Shown here: positions 49,713 through 58,172 of the stretch, piece after piece | How positions within the stretch are numbered: the first letter of the stretch is position 1 | Layout of the letters: the number at the start of each line of letters is the position of its first letter | Source: Peribacillus sp. FSL H8-0477 | GTDB lineage: Bacteria > Bacillota > Bacilli > Bacillales > DSM-1321 | Direction of reading: 5' to 3' | Assembly: GCF_038002765.1 (NCBI RefSeq) | Contig: NZ_JBBODE010000002.1 | Location: 620,001 to 684,000 of the forward strand | Length of the DNA: 64,000 bases | Notes under the pieces: model-generated | What the model was told of the DNA's origin: nothing | Databases searched by the model: none | What the model saw: only the letters and a program-made list of their open reading frames with translations | Program-made: the position numbers and the translations under genes

Positions 49713-51046
49713 GATGGTTTCAGTCATTATTAACGAGATATGTACTGATTATTTTTTTAGCAATCATTATTTTGCCCTTTTCGTTTCCGTTGACGTCATT
49801 ACTGATGCTGCCGTTGAGAGAAGGAGTGTCGACTAGTTATCAAAGCGGATCTACTTTGGAAAAGAACGTAAAAAAAACGGCAAAAGAGCTGGATGGTGCA
49901 GACATAGCGGATGTAGACCAACAGGTGAAAAACATTCAAGCGTCTTTCAAAAAGGCAGATATCTTTTGGGTAGATGCTGAAGGAAGGACGCGCCAAAATG
50001 CTTATCAGAATGATATTCCTGAGATTTGGTCCGCAGGGTACACTGTTGAGTTTATGAAAAAAAATCGGGGTTCTGATGCAGATCCATATACGCTGGTAAC
50101 GATGCTGGGGAAAACTAATAAACAGGGATTCATTGTTACGCAGGTTCCGCGGAATCTTATGAAAACCAACGATGAGTTACTATATCAAAAATACAATCTA
50201 CTCTGGATTATCGGTATTTTTATCATTCTATGCGGCTTTATCTTTATTTCTTTCATTTTCTTCTATCGCATTCGTAAACGGTTACTAAGGGTTCAGAATG
50301 CAATGACGATACCGACAGAAAATGGGATTCCTTCGCCGTTGGTCATTGAAAAAAGAGACGAAATTGGTCAATTAGAGGAATCTTTTAATAATATGATTGG
50401 TAAGTTGGAAGTGAGTCGTGAGCGAGAAAAAGAGGAAGAGGAATTGAGGAGACAGTTAATTGCAAATCTATCTCATGATTTACGGACACCTTTAACAACA
50501 ATAAGGGGACATGCTTTTCGCCTTAAAAGAGAGCCATTAACGAATCAAGGACATTCTTCACTAGCATCCATTGACGCTAAGGTGGATTACTTGGGACAAT
50601 TGATTGAGAACTTAATGAGTTATACACTCCTTTCCTCAGGGAAATATCCGTTTCATCCGGAGCGTATAGATGCAGCGAGGATCGTCCGGTCGTCAAGTGC
50701 TGCTTGGTACCCAGTCTTTGAAAAGGAAGGATTTATCATTGAATTAGATATTATCGATACGCCAATATTTTGGACCATTGACCCTCAATGGTTTGAACGA
50801 GTACTTGATAATGTATTTCAAAATGTCAATCGTCATGCGGTTTCTGGTAAGTATATCGGGATCACTTTTAATCATTTGGGTCTTAGTGTGAGTGACCATG
50901 GAAAGGGAATGGACGGGCAGTCGGCGGCAAAAGGTGCAGGTATTGGCTTATCGATTGTTACTATGATGCTTAAGACTATGAAGTTGGGTTTGACCATTAA
51001 AAGTGGTGAATCAGGAACGATGATTACCATTCAACCTCCTCATTGA
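49709..51046 (+). CDS. Sensor histidine kinase, partner of the upstream regulator
   Basis: A 445-residue kinase. The first membrane helix (about 9-32) and second (about 167-190) enclose an extracytoplasmic domain of about 130 residues. HAMP and HisKA follow with phospho-acceptor His256 (ANLSHDLRTPLTTIRGH). The HATPase domain has the N box DNVFQNVNRHA, the G1 box DHGKGMD and the G2 box GAGIGLSIV. The large external sensor differs from the intramembrane-sensing kinases of BceRS type. Translationally coupled to the regulator. Confidence 0.92.
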   Translation: MRWFQSLLTRYVLIIFLAIIILPFSFPLTSLLMLPLREGVSTSYQSGSTLEKNVKKTAKELDGADIADVDQQVKNIQASFKKADIFWVDAEGRTRQNAYQNDIPEIWSAGYTVEFMKKNRGSDADPYTLVTMLGKTNKQGFIVTQVPRNLMKTNDELLYQKYNLLWIIGIFIILCGFIFISFIFFYRIRKRLLRVQNAMTIPTENGIPSPLVIEKRDEIGQLEESFNNMIGKLEVSREREKEEEELRRQLIANLSHDLRTPLTTIRGHAFRLKREPLTNQGHSSLASIDAKVDYLGQLIENLMSYTLLSSGKYPFHPERIDAARIVRSSSAAWYPVFEKEGFIIELDIIDTPIFWTIDPQWFERVLDNVFQNVNRHAVSGKYIGITFNHLGLSVSDHGKGMDGQSAAKGAGIGLSIVTMMLKTMKLGLTIKSGESGTMITIQPPH

Positions 51047-51063
51047 TTTTGAATAAGTACGAG

Positions 51064-51099
51064 AAGACTGCTGACTCTATTGTGTCGGCAGTCTTTTTT
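51064..51099 (+). terminator. Terminator between the kinase and the ABC genes
   Basis: AGACTGCTGAC/GTCGGCAGTCT hairpin followed by T6. It separates regulatory and transport genes into two transcription units. Confidence 0.85.
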
Positions 51100-51117
51100 A
51101 GTACGTTTACTTGTTTC

Positions 51118-51157
51118 TTAACCAGAATTTAACCTTTCCAGATATCTCCTTTTAACC
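51118..51157 (+). promoter_or_regulatory. TTAACC direct repeats upstream of the ABC operon
   Basis: TTAACC occurs at 51118-51123, 51129-51134 and 51152-51157. The first two are 11 bases apart, one helical turn, the usual spacing of OmpR/PhoP-type regulator half-sites. They lie between the terminator and the ABC genes, so they are candidate sites for the neighbouring response regulator. Confidence 0.55.
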
Positions 51158-51191
51158 TAGGCGTTTTATGATTAATCTAGAGGTGAGATTT

Positions 51192-52100
51192 GTGGAAAAG
51201 TTTATGATTCAAACAAAGGGATTAACGAAGACATTTAAAAAGAGAAAAGTTGTAGAGAACCTTGATTTACAAATTAAACAGGGAGAAATTTATGGTTTTT
51301 TAGGGCCAAATGGGGCTGGGAAAACAACTACGATTCGAATGTTACTCGGGCTTGCTAGACCGAGCAGTGGAACGATTGAAATGTTCGGCAAGGACCTGTT
51401 GGAAAACAAATCTCATATTTTGAAAAAAACAGGTTCTCTGGTAGAGTCGCCATCTTACTATGGTCATTTAACAGCTTATGAAAACTTAGAGGTACTTCGT
51501 AGACTTCTAGAGATACCCAAATCAAGAATCGATGAAGTGCTCTCTATTGTTCGATTAAACAGGGAAGCGAAACGGCCAGTTAAGGGTTTTTCTCTTGGTA
51601 TGAAGCAACGGCTCGGTATTGCTGCAGCCATGCTTGGAAATCCGGAGCTTTTAATTCTTGATGAACCGACAAATGGACTCGATCCATCAGGAATTCATGA
51701 GATCCGCGAATTAATTAAGTCATTGCCGAAGGAGCATGGGACAACGGTTCTTGTTTCGAGTCATTTATTATCAGAAATCGACCTGATGGCTACCCAGCTT
51801 GGAATCATTGCGAAAGGACAATTAGTTTTTCAAAACTCTATTGAAGAAATAAGAAAAAGATCGAGGAGTCGAATAGGCTTCCATGTTAACGATCCAGAAG
51901 CAGTAAGGATGTTAATCAATAGCAGTTATGCTGTAAATGAAGAAGGGATTGTGTATGTAGATTATCTTGCAGATGCAAAAGTTGCTGCAATGGTTGACGT
52001 AATTATCAGCCACAAGTATGAGATATATCGAGTTCAAGAAGAAAAGCAATCTTTAGAAGAGATTTTCCTAACCATTACAAATGGGGAGGCAAGTCTTTAA
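51192..52100 (+). CDS. ABC transporter ATPase, lantibiotic-immunity type
   Basis: A 302-residue ATPase of the BcrA/NukF/SpaF type. Walker A is GPNGAGKTTT, followed by MLLGLARPSSGTIEMFGKDL, signature FSLGMKQRLGIA, Walker B LLILDEPTNGLD and the H-loop VSSHLLSEIDLM. A C-terminal extension of about 80 residues is typical of this subfamily. The start is GTG at 51192, seven bases after GAGGTG; an ATG eight codons upstream lacks a suitable site. The stop overlaps the next start (TAATG). It works with the two permeases that follow. Confidence 0.9.
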   Translation: MEKFMIQTKGLTKTFKKRKVVENLDLQIKQGEIYGFLGPNGAGKTTTIRMLLGLARPSSGTIEMFGKDLLENKSHILKKTGSLVESPSYYGHLTAYENLEVLRRLLEIPKSRIDEVLSIVRLNREAKRPVKGFSLGMKQRLGIAAAMLGNPELLILDEPTNGLDPSGIHEIRELIKSLPKEHGTTVLVSSHLLSEIDLMATQLGIIAKGQLVFQNSIEEIRKRSRSRIGFHVNDPEAVRMLINSSYAVNEEGIVYVDYLADAKVAAMVDVIISHKYEIYRVQEEKQSLEEIFLTITNGEASL

Positions 52101-52810
52101 TGATTCGTTTTCTTTTAATAGATACCTTAAAGATGAAGAAAAAGTGGGTATGGTTTCTTGTGTTTCTTGGACCAGCGGGAGTAGTGGGTTTAGAGGCATT
52201 TAATTTTCTGCTTAGGTATGATTGGCTGACTAAGCAATATCAGGATGACCTATGGGGCGGGTTAATTGATGAATCAAGGATACTTGCTGTTCCTGCGTTA
52301 ATGATGGGACTAGCTATTGTTGCTTCTATATTGGCTGGTATTGAGCATCAAACAAATTCTTGGAAACAGATGCTGGCGCTGCCAGTTTCAAAATGTAGTT
52401 TGTTTACTGCGAAATTTATGCTGCTTACGTTCTTGCTGTTTATTTCCTGCACATGCTTAGGACTTGGGCTTATTGGTTTAGGAGCAGCGTTAGGTTTTGG
52501 AACGAAGATTCCATTAGTATACCTTTTGAAAATCAGCTACTATCCGTTTCTTGCGGCACTGCCTTTTGCAGCTTTGCATACATGGCTTTCCATTGTCGTA
52601 AAGAATCAAGCAATTGCACTGACATGTGGGATTATCGGAACCATTCTATCTTTATATGGGGTCATTATGCCTGATTGGGTTCCCTATAAATGGCTCTTTC
52701 TTGAAAACAGCTGGGGAAAGGTCGAGTATTCAGCTGCAGCCGGAGTATTAACAGGTCTCTTAGTCTATCTAGTTGGTCTTCTGGATTTTTACCGAAGGGA
52801 TGTGCTTTAA
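52100..52810 (+). CDS. ABC-2 permease, lantibiotic-immunity type (first)
   Basis: A 236-residue membrane protein with about six helices and the characteristic N-terminus of the MutG/NukE/SpaE family: a short charged segment (IDTLKMKKKWVWFLVFLGP), a large loop and then helices. The motif GIEHQTNSWKQMLALPVSK is diagnostic. It overlaps the ATPase stop by one base. It pairs with the next permease to form the channel. Confidence 0.87.
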   Translation: MIRFLLIDTLKMKKKWVWFLVFLGPAGVVGLEAFNFLLRYDWLTKQYQDDLWGGLIDESRILAVPALMMGLAIVASILAGIEHQTNSWKQMLALPVSKCSLFTAKFMLLTFLLFISCTCLGLGLIGLGAALGFGTKIPLVYLLKISYYPFLAALPFAALHTWLSIVVKNQAIALTCGIIGTILSLYGVIMPDWVPYKWLFLENSWGKVEYSAAAGVLTGLLVYLVGLLDFYRRDVL

Positions 52811-53530
52811 ATGCTTCGGATGTTTTATGCAGAGCTGCTCAAGATGCAGAAATCTTCAATATGGTGTTTAACATTGGTAAGTCCGTTACTTGCTGCGTTA
52901 ATAGGTCTAGGAATTGGCATCGAAGGTCCTGTTCAATGGGAGCAGTTAATGGCTCATATGAATATCACTCATTCCGTTTTATTTCTGCCGCTTTTAGCGG
53001 GAATCTTTTCAAGCAGTACATGCCGATTTGAGCATGAAGAGGGAGGGTGGAAGCAACTGCTTGCAAAGCCAGTATCCCGGGGTGTAGTTTATACAGCCAA
53101 GTTTTTGATCGTTGCATTACTCCTGATGCTGACCCAGCTGTTATTCTTGGCCGTTCTATTGATAACCGGTTGGATAAAAGGGTTTCCAGGAGATATTCCT
53201 TGGGAATTATTCCTTTTAGGTGTTGGTGGATCACTACTTGCTAGTTTGCCGCTGGCAGCGCTGCAGCTTTTCGTTTCTACTATTTGGTCAAGCTTCGCCG
53301 CACCAATGGCATTAAATGTGATTTTTACACTGCCCAACATTTTAATTGTGAATTCGGAAAAATTTGCTCCTTATTATCCTTGGGCACAGCCTTTTCTAGC
53401 TGCTTTTTCATGGACAGACAAGGTTGGAGGATTGCCAGTTTTTGATGCAACGTTATATGGGGTGGTTGTGAGTAGTTTTTTTCTCTTTTTCGTTAGCGGT
53501 TTTACGTATTTCCAAAGAAAAGAAGTGTAA
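52811..53530 (+). CDS. ABC-2 permease, lantibiotic-immunity type (second)
   Basis: A 239-residue relative of the preceding permease, with the same plan. FYAELLKMQKSSIWCLTLVSP is followed by FEHEEGGWKQLLAKPVSRG and about six helices. The paired EH..WKQ(L/M)L motif in both proteins shows an ancient duplication. The ATG follows the previous stop directly. The pair plus the ATPase would remove lantibiotics or similar cationic peptides from the membrane. No terminator is clear after it. Confidence 0.87.
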   Translation: MLRMFYAELLKMQKSSIWCLTLVSPLLAALIGLGIGIEGPVQWEQLMAHMNITHSVLFLPLLAGIFSSSTCRFEHEEGGWKQLLAKPVSRGVVYTAKFLIVALLLMLTQLLFLAVLLITGWIKGFPGDIPWELFLLGVGGSLLASLPLAALQLFVSTIWSSFAAPMALNVIFTLPNILIVNSEKFAPYYPWAQPFLAAFSWTDKVGGLPVFDATLYGVVVSSFFLFFVSGFTYFQRKEV

Positions 53531-53567
53531 TCTGGCACACCACCATCAACCTTTTTCTGTTACTTAT

Positions 53568-53596
53568 TCATGTTTAGGCAAATCCAAGCATAGATT
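53568..53596 (+). promoter_or_regulatory. Possible sigma E promoter of prkA
   Basis: TCATGTT and CATAGATT separated by 14 bases resemble the sigma E -35/-10 pattern. B. subtilis prkA is expressed in the mother cell, which fits. The match is loose. Confidence 0.4.
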
Positions 53597-53635
53597 AAAG
53601 TAGTCTCTGAAAGGTAACAGGGGGAGGTACTGAAA

Positions 53636-55531
53636 ATGGATATATTAAAAAAGATTGGCAGGTTTCGAGAAGAAGAGCAAAAGCTAAAATGGGAAGGTAC
53701 CTTTGCAGAATATTTGGATATTATCCAAAAACAGCCGCTGGTTGCTCAGTCTGCACATTCACGTGTGTATAACATGATCAAAGATGCTGGAATTGAAGAG
53801 GTCAATGGCCATAAAAAATACAATTTTTTTAGTGGACAGCTGTTTGGATTGGAAGAATCATTAGAGCGTTTAGTTGAAGAATATTTCCATCCTGCGGCAA
53901 AACGTCTTGATGTTCGTAAACGGATTTTATTATTAATGGGACCGGTATCTGGAGGGAAATCAACTCTTGTTTCATTATTAAAACGGGGGTTAGAATCGTA
54001 TACCCTTCAGAATCAGGGTGCCATTTATGCTATTAAAGGCTGCCCTATGCATGAGGACCCGCTTCATTTAATTCCGCATATACTTCGAGATGATTTCTTT
54101 GAAGAATATGGAATTCGAATTGAAGGGAATTTATCACCACTCAATTTAATGAGACTCGAAAAAGAGTTTGGAAATCGAATTGAGGATGTATTGGTTGAAC
54201 GTATTTTCCTTTCTGAAGATAAACGGATTGGAATAGGTACATTTAGTCCTTCTGACCCTAAGTCTCAGGATATAGCCGATTTGACAGGAAGCATTGATTT
54301 CTCAACCATAGCCGAATTTGGTTCTGAATCAGATCCACGAGCTTATCGTTTTGATGGAGAGCTGAATAAAGCCAATCGTGGGATGATGGAGTTTCAGGAA
54401 ATGCTGAAGTGTGATGAAAAGTTCCTCTGGCATTTATTGTCGCTAACGCAGGAAGGGAATTTTAAAGCTGGCCGATTTGCGTTAATTAGTGCAGATGAAT
54501 TAATTGTTGCCCATACAAATGAAACTGAGTATAAATCATTTATTTCAAATAAGAAAAACGAAGCCCTTCATTCACGGATTATTGTTATGCCTGTTCCATA
54601 TAATTTGAAGGTGACGGAAGAAGAAAAAATTTATGAGAAAATGATTCATGAAAGTGATGTTTCTGAGGTTCATATTGCCCCTCACACGTTAAGAGTAGCA
54701 GCAACTTTTAGTATTTTAACACGCTTAAAGGAACCTAAAAAGGGTGATATCGATTTAGTTAAGAAGCTCCGTCTCTATGATGGAGAAAATGTAGAAGGGT
54801 TCAATTCTTCTGATATTGCTGAATTGAAGAAGGAATACCAGGATGAGGGCATGAGTGGAATTGATCCACGTTATGTCATTAATCGAATTTCATCGACGAT
54901 CATCCGAAAGGAAATTCCGTCAATCAATGCACTGGATGTATTATTATCTTTGAAGGATGGACTTGATCAGCATCCATCTATCAGTGCAGAATTACGTGAT
55001 AAATACTTGAACCACATTTCCGTTGCCCGTAAGGAATATGATTCTATTGCGAAGAATGAAGTTCAAAAAGCATTCGTCTATTCGTATGAGGAATCGGCAA
55101 AAACAATGATGGATAATTATTTAGATAATGTTGAAGCATATTGCAATAAATCAAGATTACATGACCCGCTGACAGGAGAAGAACTTTCACCTGATGAAAA
55201 ACTAATGCGTTCTATTGAAGAACAAATTGGCATTTCTGAGAATGCTAAAAAAGCATTTCGTGAGGAAATCTTAATTCGAATCTCTGCTTATGCCCGTAAA
55301 GGCAAACGGTTCGATTACAATTCCCACGATCGCCTTCGTGAAGCCATTCAAAAGAAATTGTTCGCTGATCTTAAGGATGTGGTTAAAATCACGACCTCAA
55401 CTAAAACACCAGATGAACGACAGCTTAAGAAGGTTAATGAAGTAGTCGCACGTCTTATTGAGGAACATGGATACAACTCAACATCTGCCAATGATTTATT
55501 GAAATATGTTGGAAGTTTATTAAATCGCTGA
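53636..55531 (+). CDS. prkA: PrkA serine kinase/AAA+ protein
   Basis: A 631-residue protein combining an AAA+ ATPase domain with a C-terminal kinase-like domain. Walker A is GPVSGGKST (residues 102-110). Conserved stretches are GCPMHEDPLHLIP, NRGMMEFQEMLKC and LTQEGNFKAGRFALISADE. The length equals that of B. subtilis PrkA, which is made during sporulation and influences the sigma K program; protease activity has also been reported for PrkA. The ATG follows GGGGAGGTAC. yhbH follows later on the same strand, with three small genes in between. Confidence 0.95.
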   Translation: MDILKKIGRFREEEQKLKWEGTFAEYLDIIQKQPLVAQSAHSRVYNMIKDAGIEEVNGHKKYNFFSGQLFGLEESLERLVEEYFHPAAKRLDVRKRILLLMGPVSGGKSTLVSLLKRGLESYTLQNQGAIYAIKGCPMHEDPLHLIPHILRDDFFEEYGIRIEGNLSPLNLMRLEKEFGNRIEDVLVERIFLSEDKRIGIGTFSPSDPKSQDIADLTGSIDFSTIAEFGSESDPRAYRFDGELNKANRGMMEFQEMLKCDEKFLWHLLSLTQEGNFKAGRFALISADELIVAHTNETEYKSFISNKKNEALHSRIIVMPVPYNLKVTEEEKIYEKMIHESDVSEVHIAPHTLRVAATFSILTRLKEPKKGDIDLVKKLRLYDGENVEGFNSSDIAELKKEYQDEGMSGIDPRYVINRISSTIIRKEIPSINALDVLLSLKDGLDQHPSISAELRDKYLNHISVARKEYDSIAKNEVQKAFVYSYEESAKTMMDNYLDNVEAYCNKSRLHDPLTGEELSPDEKLMRSIEEQIGISENAKKAFREEILIRISAYARKGKRFDYNSHDRLREAIQKKLFADLKDVVKITTSTKTPDERQLKKVNEVVARLIEEHGYNSTSANDLLKYVGSLLNR

Positions 55532-55534
55532 GAA

Positions 55535-55564
55535 AAAAACCTGCCAGAATCCTGGCAGGTTTTT
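55535..55564 (+). terminator. Terminator of prkA
   Basis: AAACCTGCCAG/CTGGCAGGTTT hairpin followed by a T run. Confidence 0.9.
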
Positions 55565-55656
55565 AGCTGTTAAGGAATTTAGATAGCTAAATAACTACCA
55601 TCCTAAAGGTTATTTATGGTAATATTTTCTTATAAATCTTGTTTGGGGGTAATAGG

Positions 55657-55983
55657 ATGAGTGTGGTAGCTGAATTACATGACTTAGCGAAAAAAATGAA
55701 CGATAATCCTGTGCATATTCAAGATCAAAAGAATCGAGTATTTCAAGTGGAGTTAGATGAAAGCGGAACCATTCAAATGATTCTGCAAGATGGCCAGGTA
55801 GTAGTTGACGAAAATCCGAGCAAAGAGCCCGATGTTACGCTAAAACTCTCTGATAGTAATTTTTCAAAACTCCTAAAGGATGATTTGAATACTACACTTG
55901 CCTTCATGACTGGCAAGTTAAAGCTTGATGGTCAAATGGGTCTTGCCATGAAACTCCAAGAAATTTTAAAACAATACCAATAA
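55657..55983 (+). CDS. SCP2 sterol-binding-domain protein
   Basis: A 108-residue single SCP2 domain, a hydrophobic-ligand-binding fold. LDESGTIQMILQDGQ, KEPDVTLKLSDSNFSKLLKD and AFMTGKLKLDGQMGLAMKLQEIL are the family's characteristic segments. Six upstream in-frame codons exist; the ATG at 55657 follows GGGGG at good spacing. There is no signal peptide. The ligand is unknown; a lipid is likely. A hairpin follows. It separates prkA from yhbH. Confidence 0.87.
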   Translation: MSVVAELHDLAKKMNDNPVHIQDQKNRVFQVELDESGTIQMILQDGQVVVDENPSKEPDVTLKLSDSNFSKLLKDDLNTTLAFMTGKLKLDGQMGLAMKLQEILKQYQ

Positions 55984-55988
55984 TAAAA

Positions 55989-56016
55989 AACAGTCCTTTT
56001 TTCGAAAAGGGCTGTT
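55989..56016. terminator. Hairpin between the SCP2 gene and the HMA-like gene
   Basis: AACAGTCCTTTT/AAAAGGGCTGTT stem between convergent genes; no strong T tail. Confidence 0.6.
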
Positions 56017-56030
56017 AAAGGAAGAACTCA

Positions 56031-56246
56031 TTATTTTTCAGTTCGAACATGTAACCCATTTTGTTCGATTAATACCGTAATAAGCTGTGGTGAAATTTTT
56101 TCGGGATGATACTCAATTTTTATTTCGCCGTCATCGACATCAATCATGGCACGTTCTATTCCTTCAGTTTGCTGCAAGATTGTTTGGATATTTTGAATAG
56201 GACCGTCAGAGGTGGCTTCTTTCACATACATGGTTGTAGTAAGCAT
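56031..56246 (-). CDS. HMA-like ferredoxin-fold protein without the metal motif
   Basis: A 71-residue protein of heavy-metal-associated size and strand-helix pattern: TTTMYVKEATSDGPIQNIQTILQQTEGIERAMID, then DGEIKIEYHPEKISPQLITVLIEQNG. The metal-binding CxxC of classic HMA domains is missing; the loop reads ATSDGP. It may bind another ligand or mediate contacts. The ATG is preceded by GGGGAACC. The function is unknown. Confidence 0.7.
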   Translation of the reverse strand: MLTTTMYVKEATSDGPIQNIQTILQQTEGIERAMIDVDDGEIKIEYHPEKISPQLITVLIEQNGLHVRTEK

Positions 56247-56422
56247 CGTTTTGGTTCCCCCTTTACTGGCTAGTATAGTTATCTATACCCACATATAGAA
56301 AAGGTATGTGTTGAAATGAGATAATATTTATTAGGAAAACAAGTCTAAACAGCTATGAATAATTGCCTTGAAATTGGTTAATTTATGGAAATAAAGGGTA
56401 GTGAGGAACAGAGGTGATTTTA

Positions 56423-56599
56423 ATGAGTAAAAACGAAGAAGTCCCAGAAAATAGTTCGATGGCTCCAGATATGAAAGAAATGAAAAACCTCGGCAAACAA
56501 ATGGAGAACTTGCGGACGAACGAGGAATTAAAAGAATGGGGAAAACGTCCAGGTACCGTACAGCATGAAGAAGTCGAAGAAATAGAAGAGAAAGAATGA
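56423..56599 (+). CDS. Unrecognised acidic small protein
   Basis: A 58-residue, very hydrophilic protein. MSKNEEVPENSSMAPDMKEM is followed by a predicted helix MENLRTNEELKEWGKRPGT and an acidic tail EEVEEIEEKE. AGAGGTG precedes the ATG at 56423. Placed between prkA and yhbH, it could be a sporulation-related small protein, but I do not recognise the family. A T-tailed imperfect hairpin follows at 56596-56628. Confidence 0.55.
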   Translation: MSKNEEVPENSSMAPDMKEMKNLGKQMENLRTNEELKEWGKRPGTVQHEEVEEIEEKE

Positions 56600-56880
56600 G
56601 TCTCCTTAGCGGGGTCTTTTTTTTTTAGAAAAAACAACAACTGTTTAAAGGGGTAAATCATTATAAAAGCCTGTCCAACTAATCTAGTCGATCACCCATT
56701 CTTTAAATAAGTTGTAAATTATCTGAGGAGCTTGCATAAGATAGAGTATTACTTTCTTTAACAACACTGTTGATTACGCAAATAACTATGAGTCTTAATC
56801 CAGAAGGTCCATGTCACATTACCATATCGTATGCGGGATAAAAAGAAAGGTGCACACATTTTTTTTAGGGGGGAAAATGT

Positions 56881-58047
56881 ATGACAGAAGAGAACGGTCA
56901 TCAATTCGTGATATCACAGGAAAATTGGTCCCTCCATCGGAAAGGCTTTGACGATCAGCAGAGACATCAGGAAAAGGTACAAGAAGCAATCAAAAATAAT
57001 CTGCCTGATTTGATTTCAGAAGAAAGTATAGTCATGTCCAATGGGCGTGATGTGGTGAAGATTCCAATTCGGTCATTAGATGAATATAAGATCCGGTATA
57101 ATTACGACAAGAATAAACATGTTGGGCAAGGGGACGGCGATTCTGAGTTAGGGGATGTAGTAGCTAGAGACGGTAAACCTGAACAAGGTCCAGGCAAAGG
57201 GCCAGGTGCTGGCGATCAAGCTGGGGAAGACTATTATGAAGCAGAGGTATCGATGCTAGAAATAGAAGAAGCTCTCTTCAGCCAGTTGGAGCTGCCGAAT
57301 CTGCAACATAAGGAACAAGCGGAACATACAATTGAACATATTGAATTCAATGACATTCGCAAAACAGGACTTATGGGGAATATCGATAAGAAAAAAACCA
57401 TGATGTCTGCATTCAAACGAAATGCGATGAATGGTAATCCAAGTTTTCATCCTATTTATAAAGATGACTTTAAATTTAAGACTTGGAATGAAGTCGTAAA
57501 ACCGGACTCAAAGGCAGTCGTACTAGCGATGATGGATACGTCAGGTTCAATGGGGTTATGGGAAAAATATATGGCACGTAGTTTTTTCTTTTGGATGAAT
57601 CGTTTTTTACGTACTAAATATGAAACTGTTGAAATTGAATTTATTGCACATCATACAGAAGCGAAAATTGTTCCGGAAGAAGAATTCTTTACTAAAGGTG
57701 AGAGCGGGGGCACCATCTGCTCATCAGTATATCGCAAAGCCCTAGAAGTTATTGACTATAAATATGACCCAGCTAAATTTAACATCTATCCGTTCCATTT
57801 TTCTGATGGGGATAATCTAACATCCGATAATGCACGCTGCGTTAAATTAGTTGAAGAATTGATGAAGGTCTCTAATATGTTTGGATATGGAGAGGTAAAT
57901 CAGTATAATCGACATTCTACCTTAATGACAGCCTATAAAAATATTAACAACGAAAAATTTCGTTACTTTATTTTAAAACAAAAGTCTGATGTATTTCATG
58001 CGATGATGAGCTTTTTCCAGAATGATAATCAAAAAAAATATGCTTGA
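56881..58047 (+). CDS. yhbH: Sporulation protein YhbH (DUF444)
   Basis: A 388-residue DUF444 protein. Residues 40-110 are charged and Gly-rich ([21 protein letters not shown]). The C-terminal half holds a von Willebrand-type MIDAS-like motif MDTSGSMG. The following [21 protein letters not shown] and [14 protein letters not shown] complete the metal site. YhbH, PrkA and SpoVR are a conserved trio in many bacteria. In B. subtilis prkA and yhbH are adjacent; here they are 1.35 kb apart. AGGGGGGAA precedes the ATG. Confidence 0.93.
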   Translation: MTEENGHQFVISQENWSLHRKGFDDQQRHQEKVQEAIKNNLPDLISEESIVMSNGRDVVKIPIRSLDEYKIRYNYDKNKHVGQGDGDSELGDVVARDGKPEQGPGKGPGAGDQAGEDYYEAEVSMLEIEEALFSQLELPNLQHKEQAEHTIEHIEFNDIRKTGLMGNIDKKKTMMSAFKRNAMNGNPSFHPIYKDDFKFKTWNEVVKPDSKAVVLAMMDTSGSMGLWEKYMARSFFFWMNRFLRTKYETVEIEFIAHHTEAKIVPEEEFFTKGESGGTICSSVYRKALEVIDYKYDPAKFNIYPFHFSDGDNLTSDNARCVKLVEELMKVSNMFGYGEVNQYNRHSTLMTAYKNINNEKFRYFILKQKSDVFHAMMSFFQNDNQKKYA

Positions 58048-58075
58048 AAAAACCAGCTGTGAAAGCTGGTTTTTC
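58045..58075 (+). terminator. Terminator of yhbH
   Basis: AAACCAGC/GCTGGTTT hairpin followed by a T run. Confidence 0.85.
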
Positions 58076-58125
58076 TTTTGGCCAAAGGGCTGAAAGAAGA
58101 TCAGACAAAAGGAAAATGGGTTCTG

Positions 58126-58160
58126 CATAAAAACAGCAGCGACCCCTCGTGGGCAGCTGC
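58126..58160 (-). terminator. Possible terminator of the RodA/FtsW-like gene
   Basis: Minus-strand AACAATAGCAGC pairs with GCTGCTGTT, followed by TTTAT; imperfect. Confidence 0.5.
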
Positions 58161-58172
58161 TATTGTTCTGTT

